A stretch of 34,783 bases of DNA from the IMG/VR virus record IMGVR_UViG_3300020418_000018, positions 1-34,783 of that record; one strand, written 5' to 3'. The position numbers were made by a program, and so were the translations under genes. This DNA is from a virus. This document shows positions 6,568-12,464 of this stretch, piece after piece. Position 1 is the first letter of the stretch. Each line of letters opens with the position of its first letter. Under the pieces are notes generated by a model. It saw nothing but the letters and a program-made list of their open reading frames with translations, did not search any database and had not been told where the DNA came from.

Positions 6568-7015
6568 GTATAGATTAGATTTTACACAGGAGAGAGACGA
6601 AAAAATTAAATCAGAAATATCTGCTAGGTATGATTTGCCTTGGGCAGCTATAGAAGGCAAAACTAGAATAAGAAAAGTTATAGATGCTAGAAGGCTTTAT
6701 AGTGGAATATTAAGAGACCTTTTTTCTTTGTCTTATCATAGGATAGGTAAAATACTTAATAAAAATCACGCTACAATTATTCACAATATGCAGCAACACG
6801 AATTTTTTGTTAAGAATTTAAAATCATATAAAAAAAATTATGAGGATATTGAAAGGCTTTTAATGATAGATAGCAATTATTATATACACGAAATAAAAGA
6901 AGTTGAAAGGCAGATGGACGATTTAGCAGACAGACTAAATGATTTAATAGAAAAGAAAAACAATTATAAACTTAAAATTAAAAATCAAGAAAAATGGCAG
7001 ACAAAAACTATGTAG
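6560..7015 (+). CDS. DnaA domain IV-like DNA-binding protein (replication initiation)
   Basis: The 151-residue protein has a central segment matching the C-terminal DNA-binding domain of bacterial DnaA: ARRLYSGILRDLFSLSYHRIG (43-63) followed by KILNKNHATIIHNMQQHE (64-81), the HTH signature that contacts DnaA boxes. There is no AAA+ ATPase, so it is a stand-alone domain IV. A coiled-coil-like tail follows (residues 100-145). It overlaps the upstream gene by 8 bases and the SSB-like gene by 22. In phages such proteins may recruit host replication machinery or mark the phage origin. A TTATCAACA site lies in the putative origin at 12106, giving a plausible target. Confidence 0.7.
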   Translation: MNKYRLDFTQERDEKIKSEISARYDLPWAAIEGKTRIRKVIDARRLYSGILRDLFSLSYHRIGKILNKNHATIIHNMQQHEFFVKNLKSYKKNYEDIERLLMIDSNYYIHEIKEVERQMDDLADRLNDLIEKKNNYKLKIKNQEKWQTKTM

Positions 7016-7242
7016 CAAGTAGTATAAAAAAAGTTACTACACAATATGGAGATTTATTTAACGCAAGTTTCAAAGTAGAAGATTTGCAAAAAATATCTAA
7101 AAGAGGTTGGGTAAACATTACAATAGCAGAAAGGAGAGAGCCTTCTGAAAAAGGTGCGACTCATTATGCTTATGAGAATACTTATGAGCCACCTAAAGAA
7201 GTTACAGCAGACAAATCAAATGATGAAGATTTACCGTTCTAA
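6994..7242 (+). CDS. Miniature SSB-like protein with DEDLPF acidic tip
   Basis: The protein has only 82 residues. A compact beta-rich N-part (residues 3-55, for example YVASSIKKVTTQYGDLFNAS and GWVNITIAERREP) is followed by a linker and the C-terminus SNDEDLPF, resembling the DDDIPF tip by which bacterial SSB recruits partner proteins. Full SSB proteins have about 110 residues of OB fold plus a long linker, so this is a reduced form or an unrelated fold that mimics the tip. It ends the first half of the P2 operon, just before the hairpin at 7251. Its closeness to the DnaA-like gene supports a replication role. Confidence 0.6.
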   Translation: MADKNYVASSIKKVTTQYGDLFNASFKVEDLQKISKRGWVNITIAERREPSEKGATHYAYENTYEPPKEVTADKSNDEDLPF

Positions 7243-7250
7243 ACAGTATA

Positions 7251-7320
7251 GGTTGGGGGAAAGCAAACACTTTACAGATTTAAATATCTAAGACGTAAAC
7301 TTAACCCCCTTCCTTTTTTT
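7251..7320 (+). terminator. Probable terminator with G/C stem and T7 run
   Basis: GGTTGGGGG at 7251-7259 can pair with CCCCCTTCC at 7305-7313 (two T-T mismatches), followed by seven T at 7314-7320. The loop is long (about 45 bases) and contains a minor AGAT/ATCT hairpin. It is placed after the SSB-like gene, before a small ORF and promoter P3. Confidence 0.5.
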
Positions 7321-7339
7321 ATTAACTAAATTAATATAT

Positions 7340-7519
7340 ATGAAATCTTATATACCTTTAAATCTTATAAACGCAGACTTAGATAAAAAAACATTAAGAG
7401 AAAGGCTTGATGAAGCAACTGCAGATAAAAAAAGATTGCAAAAATATAATTTAAATTTGAAGCTAGAAATTATAAATTTACAACAGAAAATAAATAATAT
7501 AGAAAAAACTACTAAATAA
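7340..7519 (+). CDS. Small coiled-coil protein (59 aa)
   Basis: The 59-residue ORF lies between the hairpin at 7251 and promoter P3. It is highly charged and Lys/Leu-rich, with heptad-like spacing (LDKKTLRERLDEATADKKRL, then LNLKLEIINLQQKINNIE) that predicts a coiled coil along most of its length. A TTAACTAAATTAATATAT leader like those of other early genes precedes its ATG. Another small coiled-coil ORF lies at 12465. No family is recognised; it may be a dimerisation partner or inhibitor of a host protein. Confidence 0.55.
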   Translation: MKSYIPLNLINADLDKKTLRERLDEATADKKRLQKYNLNLKLEIINLQQKINNIEKTTK

Positions 7520-7551
7520 TTTGGTAGATTAAAATATTATTCGTATCTTTG
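7520..7551 (+). promoter_or_regulatory. Bacteroidota-type promoter P3 for the metallopeptidase operon
   Basis: TTTG at 7520-7523 and TATCTTTG at 7544-7551 are spaced 20 bases, a near-perfect match to the consensus. The predicted start is near 7557, so the transcript begins with the palindrome at 7562. Confidence 0.8.
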
Positions 7552-7561
7552 TAATCAAATC

Positions 7562-7581
7562 AAAGGGTTAGCTAACCCTTT
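7562..7581. promoter_or_regulatory. Perfect 20-bp palindrome AAAGGGTTAGCTAACCCTTT in the P3 leader
   Basis: The 10-bp arms are perfect with no spacer. It lies at the very 5' end of the predicted P3 transcript, so it can be an operator for a dimeric regulator or an RNA hairpin that stabilises or blocks the leader. Its arms share AGGGT...ACCCT with the palindromes at 4731 and 14438. Confidence 0.6.
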
Positions 7582-7615
7582 ACACTAACTATTTACTAAC
7601 TAAAAAAACACGCTT

Positions 7616-8737
7616 ATGATTAGAAAAGATTTACTTATTGACTTGTTATCAGTACAAACCACAAGTGGTAACGAGTACGATATGATTGCACATATTCACA
7701 ATTTTTGCAGACAGAATGTGCCTGACGCAACTGTAAAAATCAAAGACAATAATATTTATGTAACCAAAGGTTATGCACAATACTATCCTTGTATTGTTGC
7801 ACACACAGATACAGTACACGACATTCACAAAAGCTACAAAGTTTTTGACGACAATGGCTGTTTGTTTGCTTTCAACTCTGACACAGGCAAACAGGTAGGT
7901 GTAGGTGGCGATGACAAGGTAGGTATATGGTTAGCACTAGAGATGCTTCTTATGTTTGACAACATCAAGTGTGCTTTCTTTCACTCAGAGGAGGTAGGTT
8001 GTATAGGCAGTCGTGCTGCAGATATGACGTTTTTCAAAGATGTAGGTTATTGTTTGCAAGGCGACAGACGAGGTAACTCAGACTTTGTAAACAATATATC
8101 AGGCAAGTTGTTCAGCAAAAAGTTCAGTAAAAAAATCAACCCTATTATCAAACAGTTCGGTTATTCACAAACATCAGGTGCTATTACAGATGTAGGACAA
8201 CTAGCAGAGAATGGTATAGGTGTATGCGTTGCTAACATGAGTTGTGGTTATTATTCTCCACATTCAGATGACGAGGTTGTTATATATGACGATGCTAACA
8301 ACTGTCTGAATATGCTTATGTCTTTGGTACAAGAGCTAGGTTGCAAAAAGTACGAGTACACTTACAGCACTTCTTACTCTTATTGCAATACCAACAAGTG
8401 GGGAGATTGGTATGGTGCAGAAAAAGATTTTTGGTATGATGATGAGGTAGAGGTTATAAAAGACGCACAGGGCGAAGATATGTGTTATTACTGTAACAGT
8501 AGAAACCTACAAGAAAGTTCTTTTGCAGGTTACAAGTTTTGTCCTGATTGTGAAAGCGATATAGTTTTTTGTGAGGACACAATAAACGAGGAAAAAGAAA
8601 AATTAGATTATGCTGATTGGAAAGAATACAATGAGTCTTTTGACGAGTATGAAGATATATCAGATAACTATGATGGCTCAATGGAACACAGAGCTATAGT
8701 AAACAAATATTTAGCTAACTATAAAAAAAATAAATAA
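7616..8737 (+). CDS. M20/M42-like di-zinc metallopeptidase with C-terminal zinc ribbon
   Basis: The 373-residue protein carries the ordered metal and catalytic motifs of M20/M42 aminopeptidases: VAHTDT (His63, catalytic Asp65), GVGGDDKVG (Asp99), HSEEVGC (catalytic Glu125, Glu126), QGDRRG (Asp150) and YSPHSDDE (His216). All expected ligands are present, so activity is plausible. The family removes N-terminal residues or cuts small peptides. After about residue 285 comes a fused zinc ribbon (Cys290, Cys293, Cys309, Cys312) and an acidic tail, not usual for cellular relatives. Codon use is richer in C-ended codons than its neighbours, suggesting later acquisition. It is first in the P3 operon. 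Its target, host peptides or a phage protein, is unknown. Confidence 0.8.
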   Translation: MIRKDLLIDLLSVQTTSGNEYDMIAHIHNFCRQNVPDATVKIKDNNIYVTKGYAQYYPCIVAHTDTVHDIHKSYKVFDDNGCLFAFNSDTGKQVGVGGDDKVGIWLALEMLLMFDNIKCAFFHSEEVGCIGSRAADMTFFKDVGYCLQGDRRGNSDFVNNISGKLFSKKFSKKINPIIKQFGYSQTSGAITDVGQLAENGIGVCVANMSCGYYSPHSDDEVVIYDDANNCLNMLMSLVQELGCKKYEYTYSTSYSYCNTNKWGDWYGAEKDFWYDDEVEVIKDAQGEDMCYYCNSRNLQESSFAGYKFCPDCESDIVFCEDTINEEKEKLDYADWKEYNESFDEYEDISDNYDGSMEHRAIVNKYLANYKKNK

Positions 8738-8739
8738 TT

Positions 8740-8931
8740 ATGGATAATATACAATTTATGAAATTGTTCCTAAAATTAGGTACATTTGCAGACTACAACG
8801 ACAAACAAGCATTAGAGTTTCAAGAAAGAATAGTGTTTGCTACACAAGGCATAATAAAGCCTGATAATTGGGAGCAGTTATCTTTTGAAGAAAAAAAGAA
8901 AAGAATGAATAATTTACTTAAAGAAATATAA
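8740..8931 (+). CDS. Hypothetical small protein
   Basis: This 63-residue ORF follows the metallopeptidase stop by 2 bases. It reads MDNIQFMKLFLKLGTFADYN, then mostly helical charged sequence ending KKKRMNNLLKEI. It has no Cys or membrane helix. Tight packing with both neighbours supports a real co-transcribed gene; the function is unknown. Confidence 0.5.
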   Translation: MDNIQFMKLFLKLGTFADYNDKQALEFQERIVFATQGIIKPDNWEQLSFEEKKKRMNNLLKEI

Positions 8932-8933
8932 TT

Positions 8934-9128
8934 ATGACAGAGAAAAATAAAAAACAAAAAAATTGGGATATAATGAATAAAATGTATTGGTACTATGCTT
9001 CTATGCCTAGTATTGAGGATTTTAAAAACATAACAGAAAAAGACCTTAAGTTTCATAGAGAACAGTTACATATACAAGGTTTAATTTTAGACTTACAAAG
9101 AGCAATAGAAAAATTTAAAGACAAATAA
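8934..9128 (+). CDS. Hypothetical small helical protein
   Basis: The protein has 64 residues, is basic, and contains two likely helices (WDIMNKMYWYYASMPSIED and EKDLKFHREQLHIQGLILDL). It starts 2 bases after the previous stop and ends 2 bases before the replisome-organiser-like gene, so it belongs to the same operon. Aromatic residues cluster at 18-22 (YWYY), perhaps an interaction surface. No family is recognised. Confidence 0.5.
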   Translation: MTEKNKKQKNWDIMNKMYWYYASMPSIEDFKNITEKDLKFHREQLHIQGLILDLQRAIEKFKDK

Positions 9129-9130
9129 TT

Positions 9131-9790
9131 ATGGCAAAGAGATTTACAGACACAGATAAATGGAAAAAAGGTTTTATAAGAAACCTACCTTCTAAATACA
9201 AACTGTTATGGTTATATATATTAGACGATTGTAACCACGCAGGAATATGGGACACAGACTTTGAGGTTGCGTCAATAAGGATTGGTAGTAAAATTAATCC
9301 TGTAGAAGCTGCTAAGGTATTTGAAAGTCAAATAAAAATATTTGATGAAGGTAACAAATGGTTTATACCAAAGTTTATAGATTTTCAATATGGCACTTTA
9401 AACGAAAACTCACGACCTCATCAGGCTGTTATTAAGCTTCTTGACAAGCATAACGTGTATAATATAGAGGGTATTAGTCCTGTAGATGTTGCAGGTTTTC
9501 AGGGAGAGATAAGTAAGCCTGTTAAGTTTAAAAGATTTGTAAAGCCAACATTAAACGATTTAGAACTTTATTGTGTTGAAAGACAAAACAAAGTAGATAT
9601 ACAAAAGTTTTTTGACCATTATGAAAGTAATGGTTGGAAGGTAGGTAAAAACCCTATGAAAGATTGGAGGGCTGCTATAAGAACTTGGGAGAAAAATAAC
9701 TTTGAAACTGTTAGCAACAAGAATGGTAGTAAATTAGAAAATCAATTATCGTCTTGGAAAAAGGCAAGAGATATAATAAGTAATCAATAA
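9131..9790 (+). CDS. DnaD/replisome-organiser-like replication protein
   Basis: The 219-residue protein has the two-part form of phage replication initiators. The N-terminal winged-helix-like region (TDTDKWKKGFIRNLPSKYKL, then LWLYILDDCNHAGIW, about residues 6-40) resembles phage replisome organisers. The C-terminal module (FFDHYESNGWKVGKNPMKDW, then RAAIRTWEKN, about residues 160-193) is the YYxxNGW..GKN..KDW..A...W motif seen in DnaD/DnaT-like proteins that load helicase. It sits in the P3 operon, with the next gene overlapping its stop (TAATGA). No phage helicase or primase was recognised, so it likely recruits the host machinery. An origin may also lie inside this gene, as in related phages. 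Confidence 0.7.
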   Translation: MAKRFTDTDKWKKGFIRNLPSKYKLLWLYILDDCNHAGIWDTDFEVASIRIGSKINPVEAAKVFESQIKIFDEGNKWFIPKFIDFQYGTLNENSRPHQAVIKLLDKHNVYNIEGISPVDVAGFQGEISKPVKFKRFVKPTLNDLELYCVERQNKVDIQKFFDHYESNGWKVGKNPMKDWRAAIRTWEKNNFETVSNKNGSKLENQLSSWKKARDIISNQ

Positions 9791-10152
9791 TGAAACATAT
9801 AAAGCAAGAAAATAAAAAAGACTTAACATTAAAGTGCGTTGATTTAGTTAGTAAGACCTTTGTTGAATTAGGTCAGACAAAGAGTGAGCAGGATATAGTA
9901 ATACTTGCTCAGTCTCTTTGTGATGATTTGTATGCAGATTTTAAAAATCTTATGTTTGAAGATATACAAATGGCGTTTAGAAAAGGAGTAAGAAATACTG
10001 ACCTTTTTGTTTTAAATGTTAAAACATATTACAGTTGGATAAAGAGTTGGAGAGCAGTTATTTGGGAAGCAAGATGTAAGGTAGAAAACGAAGGAGCAGA
10101 CCCTAAAACTGTAGTAGGATATAGACCTGAACCTAAATTATTAACAAAATGA
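9790..10152 (+). CDS. Conserved replication-region protein, possible helicase-loader partner
   Basis: The 120-residue helical protein is coupled by a 1-base overlap to the replisome-organiser-like gene. The middle segment (ILAQSLCDDLYADFKNLMFE, then DIQMAFRKGVRNTDLFVLN, then VKTYYSWIKSWRAVIWE) looks like proteins next to initiators in Bacteroidota phages. No Walker motif is visible, so it is not an ATPase loader of DnaC type. Its likely role is an accessory of the upstream initiator, by gene coupling only. The next ORF starts inside its last codons. Confidence 0.5.
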   Translation: MKHIKQENKKDLTLKCVDLVSKTFVELGQTKSEQDIVILAQSLCDDLYADFKNLMFEDIQMAFRKGVRNTDLFVLNVKTYYSWIKSWRAVIWEARCKVENEGADPKTVVGYRPEPKLLTK

Positions 10153-10412
10153 GTTTAATTAAAAAACATAAAAAAATTAAGATAAATAAAAGATATTTTC
10201 TTTCTTTGTCTTTAAATGAGAAGTTACAAACGCTAGAAAGCTTATTATTAGACAGTTACAATGCCTATATGATTGTTGCTAAATACTATTTAGAAACACC
10301 TGTAAGACAAGGAGGTTTGCCTAGTGAATTAGTAAAAAAACATTTTGCAAAAAGCGTTAAGAGAAAATATTATTTAGAAAAAAAGAAAAAGAAATGTTTG
10401 AATTTTTGTTAG
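10149..10412 (+). CDS. Small basic hypothetical protein
   Basis: The 87-residue ORF overlaps the previous stop by 4 bases (ATGA) and the next start by 19. It is strongly basic, with Lys-rich ends (SLIKKHKKIKINKRYF and KRKYYLEKKKKKCLNFC) and a helical middle, a charge pattern typical of nucleic-acid binders. No motif identifies a family. Translational coupling supports it as real. Confidence 0.45.
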   Translation: MSLIKKHKKIKINKRYFLSLSLNEKLQTLESLLLDSYNAYMIVAKYYLETPVRQGGLPSELVKKHFAKSVKRKYYLEKKKKKCLNFC

Positions 10413-10537
10413 TTTTTGTTGTTTTTTGTTTGGTTTTAGAGATAAAACCGATAAAAAGGTTTTTAAAAGGAGATAAGCAGAACAGCACTTTGTTAAAAAA
10501 TATGAAAAAATATGAAGATGACAGAAAAGAAAAGTAA
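10394..10537 (+). CDS. Tiny single-pass membrane protein (47 aa)
   Basis: It begins with a hydrophobic segment (MFEFLLVFVVFCLVLEI, residues 1-17) and continues with a charged, basic cytosolic-type tail (KRFLKGDKQNSTLL, then KKYEDDRKEK). It overlaps the previous gene by 19 bases and the DUF3310-like gene by 26. It could be a membrane-targeted host-takeover peptide or a superinfection-exclusion factor. It rests only on ORF packing and the hydrophobicity pattern. Confidence 0.45.
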   Translation: MFEFLLVFVVFCLVLEIKPIKRFLKGDKQNSTLLKNMKKYEDDRKEK

Positions 10538-10742
10538 AATACCTTGGTATTACATAGGTAATAATGGTTATGAAGCAAGAAAAGTTGTTTCAGGTTTTGA
10601 CTTATCATACAATATAGGAACTGCTGTTACTTATTTGTTAAGAGCAGAAAGAAAACACGCAAAACCTACAGAGTGTATAAAAAAAGCGATAGCTCATTTA
10701 GAGTTTGAGCTAGAAAAGATTGACGAAAAAAAAGATGCCTAG
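10512..10742 (+). CDS. DUF3310-like protein (phage nucleotide-kinase-associated family)
   Basis: The 76-residue protein has the characteristic segment at about residues 27-72: VSGFDLSYNIGTAVTYLLRA, then ERKHAKPTECIKKAIAHLEF, matching the GNAVKYILRAG..K..DL.KAIWYLE pattern of DUF3310. The family is common in phage early regions and has no firm function, though it is sometimes linked to nucleotide metabolism. An alternative ATG lies 6 bases downstream. It overlaps the next gene by 8 bases. Confidence 0.65.
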   Translation: MKMTEKKSKIPWYYIGNNGYEARKVVSGFDLSYNIGTAVTYLLRAERKHAKPTECIKKAIAHLEFELEKIDEKKDA

Positions 10743-10971
10743 CCCTATCTACAGAGTTATTATAGAGTTTGGGTATAAAGCAAAAGGGAGTGTAAGACAA
10801 TATAAGTATTCTAAAATAGATACTTTTGTTTTAACAGATGATGTAGAGTTAATAAAAGTAAACGAAAGTTTATTACAAAAAATAAAAAGAAAGGTTAATG
10901 CAAAAAAAGAAATAGACATAACCTTTAAAAACATCTATGTTGAGGGACAATATGGATTCACTAATTATTAA
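10735..10971 (+). CDS. Hypothetical small basic protein
   Basis: The protein has 78 residues, chosen from ATG 10735 (an upstream in-frame TTG at 10720 is less likely). It has two likely strands (SPIYRVIIEFGYKAKG and DITFKNIYVEGQYGF) around a basic helix (LLQKIKRKVNAKKE). It overlaps the DUF3310-like gene by 8 bases. The beta-alpha-beta layout could be a small RNA- or protein-binding fold, but no family is recognised. Confidence 0.45.
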   Translation: MPSPIYRVIIEFGYKAKGSVRQYKYSKIDTFVLTDDVELIKVNESLLQKIKRKVNAKKEIDITFKNIYVEGQYGFTNY

Positions 10972-10986
10972 TTAAATATTAAAACT

Positions 10987-11223
10987 ATGACAACATTCTT
11001 ATTAATTTTGACTATTTTGTACGCAATTTATTTAAACATTAGAATTAAAGATTTAGATAATGAGTGTAGCGACATGACAATAGGACTTATGGAGCTAGAC
11101 GTTAAGTTTGAAAACAAAAGCAGGGAAATAGATAAAGATATTAAAGATTGCTTAAAAACAAAAATAGTTGAGAGACCAAGAAGCAGAGGTACAAAAAGGC
11201 GTGGTAAAGTATCTAAAGATTAG
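10987..11223 (+). CDS. Small membrane-anchored protein
   Basis: The protein has 78 residues: an N-terminal hydrophobic segment (MTTFLLILTILYAIYLNIRI, about residues 4-17), then a charged, probably helical domain (DNECSDMTIGLMELDVKFEN, then KSREIDKDIKDCLK) and a very basic end (RPRSRGTKRRGKVSKD). The basic tail overlaps the N-terminus of the VRR-NUC gene by 56 bases, a large overlap. The overlap could be an artefact of a long 3' extension or real compact coding. It resembles a small anchor peptide; no family is recognised. Confidence 0.45.
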   Translation: MTTFLLILTILYAIYLNIRIKDLDNECSDMTIGLMELDVKFENKSREIDKDIKDCLKTKIVERPRSRGTKRRGKVSKD

Positions 11224-11551
11224 ATACCCACAGGCAAGGTTCTGTGCTAGTTTAGGAGGTATTAGAACGTCTTATAAACAGGCTGTAAAGGCTAAGGCCA
11301 CAGGCTATGTAAAAGGCTTTCCTGATTTACAAATATGCGTTCCTATGCAGAGGAGGGGGGACGCTAAGGAGGGGGGAGGGGTATATCACGGATTGTTCCT
11401 AGAAATAAAGAAAGATAAAAAATCTTACCCAACTAAAGAACAGAAAGAGTGGATAGAATATTTAAACGAGCAAGGGTACTGTGCTAGGGTTACTAAAGGG
11501 TTAGACGAGACTATACAAGTTATTGATGATTATTTTAATAAAAAGCTATGA
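11168..11551 (+). CDS. VRR-NUC domain nuclease
   Basis: The 127-residue protein has the VRR-NUC order: an N-terminal helix with Glu (QEAEVQKGVVKYLKIRYPQA), the FPDL motif at residues 51-54 with catalytic Asp53, GLFLEIK at 75-81 (Glu79 and Lys81 of the PD-(D/E)xK core), and a Gln plus WIEYL helix then GYCARVTKGLDE. Such stand-alone nucleases are often structure-specific and assist replication or recombination. The start is TTG at 11168, because no ATG exists upstream of the essential helix. The loop between the two core motifs is encoded by a remarkable G-rich stretch (11352-11381). It is coupled to the next gene by ATGA. Confidence 0.8.
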   Translation: MRDQEAEVQKGVVKYLKIRYPQARFCASLGGIRTSYKQAVKAKATGYVKGFPDLQICVPMQRRGDAKEGGGVYHGLFLEIKKDKKSYPTKEQKEWIEYLNEQGYCARVTKGLDETIQVIDDYFNKKL

Positions 11552-11748
11552 GTATAAATATATATGACAGAAAAGATATGCGAGGTGGAGGATATGCTAA
11601 ACGTAAGTTCACATATGACGAAGCAGAGCAGATAAGAGCTGACTACAAATCAGGTAAATACACGCAACATCAGTTAGCGTCTTTGTATAAGGTAAGTCAG
11701 TCTATAATAAACAAGATTTTAAGGTTTAAGACCTACGTTAAGGTCTAA
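11548..11748 (+). CDS. Small helix-turn-helix protein
   Basis: This 66-residue protein carries an HTH at about residues 22-60: YDEAEQIRADYKSGKYTQHQ, then LASLYKVSQSIINKILRFKT, the form seen in resolvase- and sigma-like HTHs and in phage proteins beside nucleases. The N-terminus is Gly-rich and basic. It overlaps the nuclease stop by 4 bases and ends just before the terminator at 11794, closing the early operon. It is a possible regulator of the origin region next to it. Confidence 0.6.
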   Translation: MSINIYDRKDMRGGGYAKRKFTYDEAEQIRADYKSGKYTQHQLASLYKVSQSIINKILRFKTYVKV

Positions 11749-11793
11749 AGGTAAAGTGTTTCATAATACGCTTTTTTTTAGTTAGTGAAAAGT

Positions 11794-11828
11794 AGCCAAC
11801 AGTTTGATAGCCTGTTGGTTATTTTTTT
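11794..11828 (+). terminator. Intrinsic terminator closing the early operon
   Basis: AGCCAACAG (11794-11802) pairs with CTGTTGGTT (11812-11820), including one G-U, with a 9-base loop, followed by a run of T to 11828. It is a textbook hairpin plus T-run after the HTH gene at 11748. Confidence 0.85.
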
Positions 11829-11942
11829 ATACGACATATTTTATATAATGTTTTAAAATAAAAAGATAATTTATTTTTATTTTTTATTTTCTAAAAATTT
11901 TATTTTTTTTATTTTTTTATTTTATTTTTTTAAAATTTCTCC

Positions 11943-11996
11943 TGAAACTGCTGAGGCTGTTGAAACTGCTAGACCCTATGAAACTGCCAGGCCTGT
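11943..11996 (+). repeat. Three tandem 18-bp iterons with core TGAAACTGC
   Basis: TGAAACTGC recurs at exactly 18-base spacing (starts 11943, 11961 and 11979), each followed by a 9-base partly conserved spacer (GCTGT- or GCCTGT-like). GC content is near 50%, far above the surroundings. Iterons of this kind bind replication initiators. In one frame the repeats read ETAEAV/ETARPY/ETARPV, so a short coding origin cannot be excluded. Confidence 0.65.
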
Positions 11997-12027
11997 TGTT
12001 AAAGGGGTATGCCGCCATTTTACAATA

Positions 12028-12053
12028 TTTAACATAATATTTTTTATGTTAAA
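12028..12053. repeat. Inverted repeat TTTAACATAA / TTATGTTAAA
   Basis: Perfect 10-bp arms (12028-12037 and 12044-12053) flank a 6-base loop TATTTT. T-rich sequence follows, so it could act as a weak terminator or an origin hairpin. It lies between the iterons and the DnaA-box-like site. Confidence 0.55.
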
Positions 12054-12084
12054 TTTTATTTTCTTTACATATTTTCTTTATGTA

Positions 12085-12099
12085 TGCAAATTATTTGCA
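12085..12099. promoter_or_regulatory. 15-bp palindrome TGCAAAT-T-ATTTGCA
   Basis: It has perfect 7-bp arms with one central base and is placed 6 bases before the DnaA-box-like site. The core AAATTATTTG reappears at 12139-12148 and 12161-12170, suggesting a repeated binding site in the origin/promoter region. Confidence 0.5.
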
Positions 12100-12105
12100 A
12101 GAAAG

Positions 12106-12114
12106 TTATCAACA
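12106..12114 (+). promoter_or_regulatory. DnaA-box-like site TTATCAACA
   Basis: It differs by one base from the DnaA consensus TTATCCACA. It lies at the edge of the putative origin and could be bound by host DnaA or by the phage DnaA domain IV-like protein encoded at 6560. A single match can occur by chance in AT-rich DNA. Confidence 0.4.
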
Positions 12115-12138
12115 TTCTAATTGTTGAAAAACTTTTTT

Positions 12139-12178
12139 AAATTATTTGTATTTTATTTAAAAATTATTTGTATGTTTG
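12139..12178 (+). promoter_or_regulatory. Weak promoter P4 embedded in a 13-bp direct repeat
   Basis: AAATTATTTGTAT occurs at 12139-12151 and 12161-12173. The overlapping boxes are TTTG 12145-12148 and TATGTTTG 12171-12178, spaced 22 bases, longer than optimal. It would serve the genes at 12208-13789. The repeats may be an operator over the promoter. Confidence 0.4.
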
Positions 12179-12207
12179 TTGCAGTTATTAACCAAAAAAA
12201 TAAAAAA

Positions 12208-12438
12208 ATGAACTATTTTTCAGTAACAAACAGAAACACAAGAAAACAACAAATTTTAAATACTAACGAAATATTGTTATTTTTTAAAAAGAATAATATT
12301 AAAGAGTATGCAGTCAGGGAAACACTAAGCCCAACAGCTAAAAAATACGATAATATTTTAAATACTATAGCTATATCTTTTTTTTCTGTTGCTTTTGTCA
12401 TCTTAATTAGCGACTTAATTTTTAACTTAATTAAATAA
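12208..12438 (+). CDS. Small C-terminal membrane protein
   Basis: The 76-residue protein starts at ATG 12208; an upstream in-frame TTG at 12121 is unlikely since that region holds the promoter and repeats. The N-half is polar and basic (NYFSVTNRNTRKQQILNTNE) and the C-terminus is a transmembrane helix (about residues 52-75, IAISFFSVAFVILISDLIFN). This tail-anchored layout would place the soluble part in the cytosol. No family is recognised. It is first in the operon after the origin. Confidence 0.5.
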   Translation: MNYFSVTNRNTRKQQILNTNEILLFFKKNNIKEYAVRETLSPTAKKYDNILNTIAISFFSVAFVILISDLIFNLIK

Positions 12439-12464
12439 TTTTATAAACTAAACTAACTAAAAAA

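Larger units (their letters stand above)
11830..12120. other. Putative replication origin region
   Basis: No gene is seen here. In order there are: a nearly pure A/T tract (about 11846-11939, with very few G/C), three 18-bp iterons (11943-11996), an inverted repeat with 10-bp arms (12028-12053), a 15-bp palindrome (12085-12099), and a DnaA-box-like site TTATCAACA (12106-12114). AT-rich unwinding element, iterons, initiator box and hairpins together match known origin architecture. The phage encodes a DnaA domain IV-like protein. Function is inferred from layout. Confidence 0.55.

Noticed and set aside
11943-11996. CRISPR-like array
   Set aside because: Only three units of 18 bp with no spacers of CRISPR size; fits iterons better.
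12121-12207. N-terminal extension of the 12208 gene from TTG 12121
   Set aside because: This segment contains the direct repeats and promoter P4; ATG 12208 gives a normal membrane protein.
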